Below, one piece after another: positions 7,371 to 14,308 of a stretch of 64,000 bases of DNA. The translations under genes and the position numbers were made by a program. The number at the start of each line of letters is the position of its first letter. The stretch's first letter is position 1. The stretch comes from Bacteroidales bacterium (GTDB lineage Bacteria; Bacteroidota; Bacteroidia; Bacteroidales; ML635J-15), in contig JAISPG010000041.1 in the NCBI GenBank assembly GCA_031275085.1, positions 124,001 through 188,000 on the forward strand. Direction: 5' to 3'. The notes below the pieces were generated by a model. It did no database searches and had not been told where the DNA came from. It worked only from the letters and a program-made list of their open reading frames with translations.

Positions 7371-8705
7371 ATGGGTTTATTAATTGGAGTTGGAAATACA
7401 AAGCCGACATTTCCGTATGATTACTACTACGGTATAGAATGGGATTCTACCGTAGCTAACCCGGCTTGCACAAGGATAGGAAGGCCGGAACTTCATGTAG
7501 CTTTACCGGTTCAAAGCGGTATGCGCCGTTGTATTTTGAAAGACGACGGAACGGTAAACTATTACCTTCATGCTACCGATAGTACAAAACGAGATAACGG
7601 TGCGGCCGCCAACTTGGACGGAACCGACGGCCAAGTAATGGTAGAAATACCGGCACATTACCGCAAATTCGAGGTAGACGGAACTATATACCGTTGTTTT
7701 ATTTCGCAACATGCATTACCAGGTTTTCACTTCGTACCGCTTTCCTATCGTTCAGCATACGAAGCAGCAATAGACCGTACCACGAGTAGCGCACCTAAAT
7801 TGGCTTCCGTAGTAAATCTTTCGACAGCATTCAGAGGGGGCGGAAATACGGCCGCCGAGATTGCACACGACGCTGACGGCGGTAGCGTTCTTGGAAAACC
7901 AGCTACCGGAGTTTCTTTAACTAATTTTAGAGCGTATGCACGACGTAGGGGAGCCGCAGGAAGAAACGGCGCGGGTTGGAATTGTGATGTTTACGATATT
8001 CAAAAAACTTGCTTTTGGTTGTATTTTATTGAGTATGCTAACTTGAATTGCCAAGCAGCATATAACGCCCAACCAACAAGTGAAGGTTATAAACAAGGCG
8101 GTTTAGGCGCGGGCGTTACGGATTTAGTCGCCGCAAACATTACGGCAATGACAGGCGGAACATATGCCTGTATTCCATGCGGTATTACAAATTCACTTGG
8201 GAATAAGACTGGTATTGTAACATACACAATGCCGACCGAATACGGCGCAACGAAGACTACTAACGTACCTTCTTACCGTGGTTTAGAAAATCCTTTTGGG
8301 CATTTGTGGAGTTGGACGGACGGCGTAAAAGTAAACATTCAAAGCGACGCTTCGGGCGGACTTTCACAACTTTATATTTGTGAAGACCCTGAGAACTTCC
8401 AAAGTAATAATTACGACAACTACCAAGTAAGGGGATTGCTACCGCGTAAAGAAGGCTATGTAAAAAGGGTAATTATAGGAGAATACGGGGAAAATATGCC
8501 GGCAGAAGTAGGCGCGGCTTCTACTACTTACTTTTGCGATTACTTCTATACTTCTATACCAGCTTCCGGCGAAAGCCAAAGGGGCGTCTTCTTCGGCGGT
8601 TCTGCGGCTAACGGCGCGTTTGCGGGTTTCGGCTCTGCGTATACGGCTAACGCGGCTTCGTCTACGGGTACGTCTATCGGCTCCCGGCTTTGCTTTATCC
8701 CGTAA
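7371..8705 (+). CDS. Phage tail fibre with C-type-lectin-like, DGR-target-type C-terminus
   Basis: The 444-residue protein contains motifs typical of Bacteroides phage variable fibres: FWLYFIEYANLNCQ, then YRGLENPFGHLWSWTDGV, and a C-terminus GVFFGG...GSRLCF. That ending is the hallmark of C-type-lectin-fold proteins diversified by diversity-generating retroelements (DGRs), the last ~40 residues being the variable region. The DNA coding for it (8588-8700) has only 10 adenines in 113 bases, as expected after repeated adenine mutagenesis, and ends in a GC-rich stretch. No reverse transcriptase, Avd gene or template repeat is visible in this window, so active diversification is unproven. Confidence 0.75.
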   Translation: MGLLIGVGNTKPTFPYDYYYGIEWDSTVANPACTRIGRPELHVALPVQSGMRRCILKDDGTVNYYLHATDSTKRDNGAAANLDGTDGQVMVEIPAHYRKFEVDGTIYRCFISQHALPGFHFVPLSYRSAYEAAIDRTTSSAPKLASVVNLSTAFRGGGNTAAEIAHDADGGSVLGKPATGVSLTNFRAYARRRGAAGRNGAGWNCDVYDIQKTCFWLYFIEYANLNCQAAYNAQPTSEGYKQGGLGAGVTDLVAANITAMTGGTYACIPCGITNSLGNKTGIVTYTMPTEYGATKTTNVPSYRGLENPFGHLWSWTDGVKVNIQSDASGGLSQLYICEDPENFQSNNYDNYQVRGLLPRKEGYVKRVIIGEYGENMPAEVGAASTTYFCDYFYTSIPASGESQRGVFFGGSAANGAFAGFGSAYTANAASSTGTSIGSRLCFIP

Positions 8706-8757
8706 ACACGACACGTGGCGACACGAAAAAAAAGTAATAAATTTTAAAAGAAATAGT

Positions 8758-9084
8758 ATGGAGCAAAAACAAGACGACGGAAGTTTATCCTTCCTAAAAA
8801 TTCAACCTGACGCAAATAATCGGCATTTTAATTGCCCAGAAACAACTCAACAAAAATTAATTAATCTTTCGTTTTGGATAATTGATTATTTGGAAGACGT
8901 AAAAACTAAATTCGGGCCTAACCGCTTTCTTGTTAAAGTTAAGTTTAACATAGACGACAACGACAGCGAAGCCCGCAAGTTCTTTACCAACTCTTCCGAA
9001 ATTAAGTACGTTCTTGGGAAAATTAAAGAAATTATTTGCACAATTAAAAATTATGAATTACATTTGCAGTGCTTTCCATTTTGA
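8758..9084 (+). CDS. Phage protein of unknown function
   Basis: A 108-residue protein starting at the ATG at 8758; the longer upstream reading overlaps the fibre gene and lacks a sensible start. It has a helical core (TTQQKLINLSFWIIDYLEDV) followed by strands (NRFLVKVKFNIDDND) and FFTNSSEIKYVLGKI, suggesting a small alpha/beta or OB-like domain. I do not recognise a family. Its stop codon (TGA, 9082-9084) lies inside the 5' strand of structured-RNA copy 2, and the promoter of that RNA lies within its last codons. Confidence 0.65.
   Translation: MEQKQDDGSLSFLKIQPDANNRHFNCPETTQQKLINLSFWIIDYLEDVKTKFGPNRFLVKVKFNIDDNDSEARKFFTNSSEIKYVLGKIKEIICTIKNYELHLQCFPF
9035..9066 (+). promoter_or_regulatory. 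Promoter of structured RNA, copy 2
   Basis: TTTG at 9035-9038, 20 nt, then TACATTTG at 9059-9066, a full -7 match. The block TTTGCACAATT is identical to copy 1. It is embedded in the 3' end of the preceding ORF. Confidence 0.7.
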
Positions 9085-9247
9085 CAGGCGGAGTAACCCG
9101 CCAAATTATTAGCGGGCTTTTTTATGCCCGATTATGATATAACGGTTTGTACCCCCGTGTAGAAGGTTAATGCCTCTACTGCCTGTCAAAGGTGGAAAGC
9201 AACGGGACAGGCAAGCCGTTTTTTCTTGCCTATAATATTCATTTAAA
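9070..9247 (+). ncRNA. Structured leader RNA, copy 2 (apparently undescribed)
   Basis: Same architecture as 2378-2566, with compensatory changes. Segment a is TGCTTTCC (9070-9077) and segment b is GGAAAGCA (9194-9201), where copy 1 has TGTACTTC and GAAGTACA. The long stem TTGACAGGC (9081-9089) / GCCTGTCAA (9181-9189) is identical. The inner terminator-like hairpin (9097-9123) and the bulged-A hairpin (loop TTAATG) are kept. The pseudoknot is AACGG/CCGTT (9201-9205/9216-9220) with GGCAAG/CTTGCC (9210-9215/9225-9230), again co-varying with copy 1. Segment c (9249-9256) overlaps the ORF start. Confidence 0.8.
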
Positions 9248-9517
9248 ATGCTTTCCAAAATGAAAAAAGAAAATCAAAGCAAAGTAATTCCTTTGCACCT
9301 TTGCCCCGAACTTTCGGAAATAATCGGCGATACGGTTGCCGTAATGCAAAAGTTTGATAGATACAAAAAGTATGTATCTACTAACAGTAATTGCGAAAAT
9401 GTGATGATAAATGTAGCTGAAAGTTCGTTTAACCTATTAAAAGACACCTTTCAAACGCTTTACCACGAGGCATATATAAAGGATATAGAGCGACGGGCGC
9501 GAATTTTTGCCCAATGA
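9248..9517 (+). CDS. Small phage protein linked to structured RNA, paralogue of 2567-2797
   Basis: An 89-residue protein, or 85 residues from the second conserved ATG at 9260. It shares with the paralogue at 2567 the LCP(D/E)L start, a central helix, and (V/I)AES-FNLLKD...LYHEAY near the end, so the whole promoter-RNA-ORF unit has been duplicated and has diverged. There is no signal peptide, membrane helix or known motif. Start-codon region 9249-9256 is complementary to segment b of the leader, so translation may be switched by RNA pairing. The function is unknown. Confidence 0.65.
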   Translation: MLSKMKKENQSKVIPLHLCPELSEIIGDTVAVMQKFDRYKKYVSTNSNCENVMINVAESSFNLLKDTFQTLYHEAYIKDIERRARIFAQ

Positions 9518-9521
9518 AAAG

Positions 9522-9544
9522 AGGGGCTTAATCGCCCCTTTTTT
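9522..9544 (+). terminator. Terminator after RNA/ORF module 2
   Basis: AGGGGC / GCCCCT form a 6-bp GC-rich stem with a 6-nt loop followed by a T-run, 4 nt after the small ORF. It corresponds in position to the terminator at 2800. Confidence 0.7.
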
Positions 9545-9577
9545 CATTTAAAAAGATATTATTATTTTATTAACTAA

Positions 9578-9610
9578 CGTATTATTATAATACGATTAAT
9601 GTTATTTTTG
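9578..9610 (+). promoter_or_regulatory. Palindrome-bearing promoter, copy 3
   Basis: CGTATTATTATAATACG (9578-9594) is a perfect palindrome with 8-bp arms around a central T, 25 bp start-to-start from TATTTTTG (9603-9610). The HNH gene starts at 9631. It matches the sites at 2861 and 7044. Confidence 0.7.
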
Positions 9611-9630
9611 TATAAGTAAGTTTTCTGAAT

Positions 9631-10188
9631 ATGGAATACAAATTTGAAAAATGGGTGCCTATAATCGGGTATGAAGGGCTATATGAAGTTAGCAATAATG
9701 GATACGTTAAAAGTTTGAGTAATAGCAAAACGAGAAAAGAAAAAATTCTTAATCAAAATTTGAATAGGGACGGATATTGTTTAGTGTTTTTATGTAAAAA
9801 TGGAAAACGAAAGGCTTTTACAGTACATAGGTTAGTGGCTATTGCATTTATTCCAAACAGTGAAAATAAATGTGAGGTTAATCACATTAACGGAATAAAA
9901 AATGACAATAGGTCTGACAATTTAGAATGGAATACAAGAATAGAGAATTTAAAACATAGAACCAAAACGCTTGAATATTCACATTCAGAAATGACAAAAC
10001 ATAAAATATCTGAAACTCGAAAGAAAAAAGGCGTTTTACAAATATGTTCAGAAAGCAAAACAATAATTGCAGAGTTTAGTGATTCTTACCTTGCAGAACG
10101 CGAAACGGGGATTAACCAAGGTAATATTATTCAATGTTGTAAAGGAAAAAGAAAAATTGCCGGTGGGTATTTTTGGAAATATGTATAA
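9631..10188 (+). CDS. NUMOD4/HNH homing endonuclease
   Basis: The 185-residue protein has the standard layout of phage homing endonucleases: an N-terminal NUMOD4 motif (KWVPIIGYEGLYEVSNNGYV), a central HNH domain (VHRLVAIAFIPN ... EVNHINGIKNDNRSDNLEW) with the expected His/Asn residues, and a C-terminal NUMOD1-like DNA-binding repeat (FSDSYLAERETGINQGNI ... GGYFWKYV). It should make a double-strand break in cognate DNA lacking the gene and so spread by repair. It sits after RNA/ORF module 2 under its own palindromic promoter, as the unrelated nuclease at 2915 sits after module 1. Confidence 0.9.
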   Translation: MEYKFEKWVPIIGYEGLYEVSNNGYVKSLSNSKTRKEKILNQNLNRDGYCLVFLCKNGKRKAFTVHRLVAIAFIPNSENKCEVNHINGIKNDNRSDNLEWNTRIENLKHRTKTLEYSHSEMTKHKISETRKKKGVLQICSESKTIIAEFSDSYLAERETGINQGNIIQCCKGKRKIAGGYFWKYV

Positions 10189-10205
10189 CTTTTAAAAAAT
10201 AAATT

Positions 10206-10568
10206 ATGAAATCAAATTCAGACGTAAGGCCGCCTAAGTTTCAAGATTTAGGCGACGGTAGCTGGTATTACAACTATAATATAAAAGAAGTTGAAGTAGA
10301 AAACGAAGACGGAACAACAAAAACCGCTTACGACTACGATACCGTACATATTTGGGGAACGCCTACCTACCCGAAGTTGGTACCGCTTGTAGTAGCGGAC
10401 AAATACGACACAAGCCAAGAACTAAGCCTAACCGGTAAGTATAACGATTTTGTTTTAGGCCTTTCCAAGAATGAAGCCGACAAAACAGAATACGAAGACT
10501 ACCGGAAGGACGTACTTAGTATTAAGGCTATGGTTAAGGCGGATATTCAGGAGTTCGACGGAAAATAA
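10206..10568 (+). CDS. Phage protein of unknown function
   Basis: A 120-residue acidic protein. The first half is strand-rich (DGSWYYNYNIKEVEVENEDG; YDYDTVHIWGTPTYPKLVPLV) and the second half is helical and charged (EADKTEYEDYRKDVLSIKAMV). This pattern resembles small fibre-accessory proteins found between the tail fibre and lysis genes of many phages. There is no signal peptide. It is 6 nt upstream of the holin-like gene and its codon usage matches the GC-richer late genes, so it is a native phage gene rather than an insertion. Confidence 0.65.
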   Translation: MKSNSDVRPPKFQDLGDGSWYYNYNIKEVEVENEDGTTKTAYDYDTVHIWGTPTYPKLVPLVVADKYDTSQELSLTGKYNDFVLGLSKNEADKTEYEDYRKDVLSIKAMVKADIQEFDGK

Positions 10569-10574
10569 AAGCGT

Positions 10575-10949
10575 ATGATAGGAGTAGTAGAACTGATAGG
10601 GATATTAATCGGGGCCGAAGTTCTAAATTTTGTTGGCTTTTGGGTATTCTTGAAAACAAACAAGCGTATAAAAGAAGCCGAAGCCTCACAACAGGAATTT
10701 AGTTATTTTGAAAAGCGGATAGATAGCCTTGAAAAACAGGTTTTGGAACAGGCCGTTACAATAAAGCAGCTTCGACACGATTACAACATCCAAGAAATAA
10801 AATACTATCAAAAAAAGGGCGCAATAGCTTGCGCGGACGCTTGTACCTTCGTCGATAACCCTATTAATTGCCCGGTTAAAATTAAACTTCAATGGTTTGA
10901 AGACAATTACCGCAAGCAGTTAATGGCGCAAACGGAGAACGGAAAATAA
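10575..10949 (+). CDS. Phage membrane protein, candidate holin or lysis accessory
   Basis: The 124-residue protein has one N-terminal transmembrane segment (residues ~3-26, VVELIGILIGAEVLNFVGFW), then a coiled coil (residues ~30-75), then a Cys-containing tail (ACADACTF...NCPVK). It lies directly upstream of the endolysin and spanin genes, so a holin or lysis-regulator role is likely from position. A single-helix topology would be closest to class III holins, but the long soluble tail is unusual. The function is inferred from context only. Confidence 0.6.
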   Translation: MIGVVELIGILIGAEVLNFVGFWVFLKTNKRIKEAEASQQEFSYFEKRIDSLEKQVLEQAVTIKQLRHDYNIQEIKYYQKKGAIACADACTFVDNPINCPVKIKLQWFEDNYRKQLMAQTENGK

Positions 10950-10975
10950 AGTAGAATTAAAAACCTAAAAAAGTA

Positions 10976-11500
10976 ATGGCAGACGTAAATAAAATAGTTC
11001 CCTTCATTCTTAGATGGGAAGGCGGATACGTAAACGACCCGGTAGACCGGGGCGGGGCTACAAATATGGGCGTTACTATTGCCACTTGGCGAAGCGTTGG
11101 CTACGATAAGGACGGCGACGGCGATATAGACGTAGACGACCTTAAACTACTTACGAAAGAAGACGTAGTAAACCGGGTATTAAAGCCGCACTATTGGGAT
11201 AGATGGAAAGCCGACCAAATTAAAAGCCAAAGCGTAGCTAACATTTTGGTAGATTGGGTATGGGGTTCCGGCGTTCACGGTATCAAAATACCGCAAAGGG
11301 TATTAGGCGTAAAAGAAGACGGGGTAGTAGGCCCTATTACGTTGGCAGCATTAAACAGCCAAGACCCGCGCGCCTTCTTTGATAAGATTAAGGTAGAACG
11401 CGAAGCGTTTTTTAACCGGATAGTAAAAAACACCCCTTCGCAAAAGCGATTTATTAAAGGTTGGCTTAACCGGCTTAACGACTTAAAATTTACCACATGA
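10976..11500 (+). CDS. Phage endolysin, GH108 N-acetylmuramidase
   Basis: The 174-residue endolysin cleaves peptidoglycan glycan strands during lysis. It has the glycoside hydrolase 108 signature [21 protein letters not shown], with the catalytic Glu in EGGY, at residues ~14-34. A C-terminal PG_binding_3-like part follows ([21 protein letters not shown] ... [13 protein letters not shown]). [14 protein letters not shown] segment at residues ~42-54 has the spacing of a calcium-binding EF/dockerin loop, as seen in related Bacteroidota enzymes. There is no signal peptide, so release needs a holin. Its stop overlaps the next start by 4 nt (ATGA). Confidence 0.9.
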   Translation: MADVNKIVPFILRWEGGYVNDPVDRGGATNMGVTIATWRSVGYDKDGDGDIDVDDLKLLTKEDVVNRVLKPHYWDRWKADQIKSQSVANILVDWVWGSGVHGIKIPQRVLGVKEDGVVGPITLAALNSQDPRAFFDKIKVEREAFFNRIVKNTPSQKRFIKGWLNRLNDLKFTT

Positions 11501-12093
11501 GAGCAAATACTATTATAGTACTATTTTATATTTGTTTGTTCGGGTTCTTAGGTTGTTCTTCGCCTAAGAACCTAACAAGCAGCACAAAGGAAACGGGTAC
11601 TACAGAAGAAAAAAGAAGCGAATTTACGGAAGGAGAAATAAACACTTTTGTAGATTCAACTAAAAGGGCCGGACTGGATATTAAATATTTCAAAATAGAA
11701 TTTTATCCGCCGGAAGAACAACCGGCAGGGCCGTGTCCGGAACCCGAAAAAGAACCCGCGCCGGGAAATGTGAATAAGGAACCAAAGCCAACGAATAAAA
11801 AGCCGCCCGACAAAGGAGCAATAAAAAGTATAGAAGGTTTTATAATAAATTCTACCAGCGAAGAAAAAGGGATAGCAGAAACAAAAGAAAAAAACATTTC
11901 GCAAAAGGAAGAAGAAATAAATACCGATAATACGTTAGAAACCGACCTTACGGAAGAAACCGCCGAAGACCCTTACAAGTGGCGTTACATATTGGGGATA
12001 CTTATAACAATAATAGTAATTGGGGTAGCGGGGTACTTCCTTCTTCGGAAAAGCAAGGTAGCCACATTAATAAAAAAGTTATTTTCTTCATAA
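11497..12093 (+). CDS. Putative one-piece (u-) spanin lipoprotein
   Basis: The 198-residue protein has a lipobox at its N-terminus (LFGFLGC, Cys20) and a transmembrane helix near its C-terminus ([19 protein letters not shown], residues ~165-184) followed by a basic tail. The middle is Pro/Glu/Lys-rich, with no predicted fold. A lipid anchor in the outer membrane plus a helix in the inner membrane in one chain is the design of unimolecular spanins, which fuse the two membranes in the last step of lysis. The 4-nt overlap with the endolysin gene supports this. The sequence itself is not one I recognise. Confidence 0.7.
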   Translation: MRANTIIVLFYICLFGFLGCSSPKNLTSSTKETGTTEEKRSEFTEGEINTFVDSTKRAGLDIKYFKIEFYPPEEQPAGPCPEPEKEPAPGNVNKEPKPTNKKPPDKGAIKSIEGFIINSTSEEKGIAETKEKNISQKEEEINTDNTLETDLTEETAEDPYKWRYILGILITIIVIGVAGYFLLRKSKVATLIKKLFSS

Positions 12094-12126
12094 CTATATT
12101 AGGGAGCCAGCCGCGAGGTGTGCAAA

Positions 12127-12771
12127 CTAAAAACCCAAAAAGGCCTTAAAATTGGGTTCCTTTTTGGGTTTCTTTGCTGTAAGTCCTTGATAATCAAGGT
12201 TGTTTGCGGAGAAAGAGGTATTGCAACCAATAACACTGCCCTGTAATAAATATTTTACACAACTATCAGTTTGAATTGTGTCTATAGAGTAGTAACCATC
12301 GGAATTAAAAAAATTACTTTGATGCTGGCGATTAATCTCATTATAATCTTCTTTATACAGTATTATACCATTTTCTTTGTAGTATATAACAGAAATGTTA
12401 GATTTATAAGATCCTCCTGTATTTTCAAATAATGTAAAGTTAAACAATTTATTATCGGGAGACACCAAAAAAAACTCACTTCCTTTTTGTGGAAAATCTT
12501 TATGGTTTGCTATTTTATCAATGTTAGCAAGTATTTTATCCTGATAAATACTGATAATATAATATCCGCTAATACTGTCGTTTTCTATTTCTACATTTTC
12601 TAATTCCCACTCTGTAAATTTGAAATCACCAATTGGATAATTCTCAACCCAGGGACTTAAACCACCATAAACAGCAAGATATTCCTCTGTTTGTTCAATT
12701 ATTTTTTCTATTCTTTGTGCTTTGGCAAAGAATACAATGCTAAAAAAAGTAATAGTGAAAATAGTTTTCAT
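12127..12771 (-). CDS. Exported protein of unknown function (cassette gene)
   Basis: The 214-residue product starts at the ATG at 12771 with a clear signal peptide (MKTIFTITFFSIVFFAKAQ, cleavage after AKA). The longer reading frame upstream runs through the attC-like repeat and is spurious. I see no known domain: the mature part is acidic and strand-rich, ending with a Lys/Pro-rich tail (KKPKKEPNFKAFLGF). It is the leftmost gene of the cassette array. The attC expected to its left is absent because phage sequence begins there, so this cassette is truncated or interrupted. The C-terminus may be altered by that junction. Confidence 0.6.
   Translation of the reverse strand: MKTIFTITFFSIVFFAKAQRIEKIIEQTEEYLAVYGGLSPWVENYPIGDFKFTEWELENVEIENDSISGYYIISIYQDKILANIDKIANHKDFPQKGSEFFLVSPDNKLFNFTLFENTGGSYKSNISVIYYKENGIILYKEDYNEINRQHQSNFFNSDGYYSIDTIQTDSCVKYLLQGSVIGCNTSFSANNLDYQGLTAKKPKKEPNFKAFLGF
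12131..12171. terminator. Perfect 13-bp inverted repeat at the phage/array junction
   Basis: AAACCCAAAAAGG (12131-12143) and CCTTTTTGGGTTT (12159-12171) are perfect complements around a 15-nt loop. They lie in the last codons of the minus-strand gene at 12127 and just downstream of the spanin gene. The repeat could act as a two-way terminator between convergent units. T-runs are inside the stem rather than after it, so termination is uncertain. Confidence 0.45.
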
Positions 12772-12830
12772 TTGTTTATAATTTTGTAGTTCAATACTTT
12801 TTAAATTTATGCTGCCTTCCTCAAAGTTAC

Positions 12831-12958
12831 GGTCAACGGGCAGCGGTTTGCCGTAGTGCGGGGTCTCACAAATGTTCGTTCGGGTGCGAACGCTTGAAAA
12901 TCCGACAGGGTTTTCTGCGGGCGTACGCCTCCGCATTACAGCAAACCGCTTGTTGTGC
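12831..12958 (-). repeat. attC-like site R1 (128 bp)
   Basis: Imperfect palindrome from GGTCAAC (12831) to GTTGTGC (12952-12958). The outer arms GCGGTTTGCCGTAGTGCGG and CCGCATTACAGCAAACCGC pair; the centre is CACAAATGTTCG...GAACGCTTGAAAATCC. It is the 3' site of the Fic cassette. Its right end GTTGTGCG matches the start of that cassette at R2 (GTTGTGCG on the minus strand). Confidence 0.8.
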
Positions 12959-12975
12959 GTTCGCTCATTTTATTT

Positions 12976-14051
12976 TCATTCCGTTTGTTGATTGATTACA
13001 TAAACTGTCCCTCTGCCTTGTCCTACCGTTGAAACAATTTGTTCATTACGCAAATATTGCAAATCTTTTTTCAGTGTATTTGGTGAAATATCGGGAAAAG
13101 CAACGGATAAATCTCCTACTTTAATTGTTTTTTGTTCTATAATAAATTCTTTAATTGCTTTTTGCCTTTCATTCAAATAACCACCTTTTTGTTTGAAAAC
13201 GTAATATTTTTTATCTAATTTTTCGGTCAGCGTTTTCAAACTCTCCAAAAAGAAAAGCAACCATTTGTCAATTATATCTTCTTGTGTTATCCGCTTACGT
13301 TGCGCGGTCATAAGTGCATCGTAATACGCTTTTTTATGATTTTCAATATAATTTTCAAATGAAATATATTGTATAAATTCATAGCCTTGTTTCAAAAGAA
13401 AAAGTGTTGTCAACAAGCGGCTTAATCTTCCGTTTCCATCTTGGAACGGGTGAATACCCAAAAATTCGTATATGAAAACCGACAATACAATGAGCGGGTG
13501 TATTGTTTTTTCGTGCCATTGTCGATTTGTCCATTCGATTAACTCGAACATTTCGCCTTCAACCAAGACGGGGTCGATAGTCGCAAAAATCGTTTTTTGT
13601 TCGCCTGTTGGATAAGTTGCTACAACTTTATTTGACAGGCTTTTAAACCGCCTCTGTGTCGTTCATCTTTGTTGCTGTGCTTGAGCAAAAGTTGGTGCAG
13701 TTGCTTAATACAGCTTTCTGACAATTGGGTTTCCGAAAAATTGTCGAAAATAAGTTCTAAAACTTCATAGTAACCGATAACTTCCTGTTCGTCACGAGTT
13801 TTGAATTTCGTTATTTTTACATCTTTAAGTAGCTTTTGAATTTCTTCATCAGTCATAATCGCACCTTCAATACGAGTAGAAGAACCTATGCTTTTAATTG
13901 TGGCAATCTTTCGCAATTCTTTCAGGTAACGGTTTTCTCGCTTTTCAACGACATTCCACTTCCCCCTATACTCATCAATCGAAGCGATAAGTTGCATTAC
14001 ACGCTGATTTGTCAGAAAATCGAAGTTTAGTTTTTGAATGTATTTATCCAT
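12976..14051 (-). pseudogene. Fic family protein, frameshifted
   Basis: Fic proteins usually transfer AMP from ATP to target proteins. The N-terminal half (14051 down to ~13640) carries a Fic_N-like domain with the SSTRIEG motif. The C-terminal half (12976-~13640) holds the Fic motif HPFQDGNGR and a winged-helix-like tail (IKVGDLSVAFPDISPNTLKKD). The halves are in different frames. Restoring one A in the run at 13641-13644 joins ...RHRGG.KSLSNKVVATYPTG... into one ~357-residue protein. Reading as sequenced ends with a short wrong-frame tail (QIKL). It is a cassette whose attC is R1. Either a recent loss or a homopolymer error. Confidence 0.8.
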
Positions 14052-14055
14052 ATTA

Positions 14056-14123
14056 TATCCGTATTTTATCTATATCTAAAATGTAAAGATACAAAATATT
14101 TATATTGTATCCGTATTTTATCT
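14056..14123 (-). promoter_or_regulatory. Direct-repeat operator candidate at the Fic promoter
   Basis: Two perfect 16-bp copies of TATCCGTATTTTATCT occur at 14056-14071 and 14108-14123, 52 bp start to start. They bracket the likely promoter just upstream of the Fic start. The Fic protein has a C-terminal winged helix, so autoregulation through these repeats is plausible. Confidence 0.5.
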
Positions 14124-14165
14124 GAAAAGACATTCTAAAATATCACTGCCCTGTCCGCGAGTGAC

Positions 14166-14293
14166 GCACAACGGGCGGCGGCTTGCTGTAGTGCGGGTTT
14201 TCACAAATGTTCGCGCGGGGTGTGAACGCTTGAAAGTCCGACAGGACTTTCTGCGGGAATACCCCGCGCACTACAACAAACCGCTTGTTAGAC
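14166..14293 (-). repeat. attC-like site R2 (128 bp)
   Basis: It runs from GCACAAC (14166) to GTTAGAC (14287-14293), a consensus GTTRRRY core. Arms GGCGGCTTGCTGTAGTGCGGG and CGCGCACTACAACAAACCGC-type sequence pair imperfectly. It belongs to the 14309-15427 cassette: its right end GTTAGACGCC matches that cassette's other end at R3 (GTTAGTCGCC on the minus strand, 9/10). Confidence 0.85.
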
Positions 14294-14308
14294 GCCGCCC
14301 ATTTGTCA

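Noticed and set aside
12100-12130. tRNA or tRNA fragment as phage target
   Set aside because: GGGAGCCAGCCGCGAGG has no cloverleaf arms around it.
12131-12171. Phage attachment site
   Set aside because: It is an inverted, not direct, repeat and no second copy is visible; better explained as a terminator.
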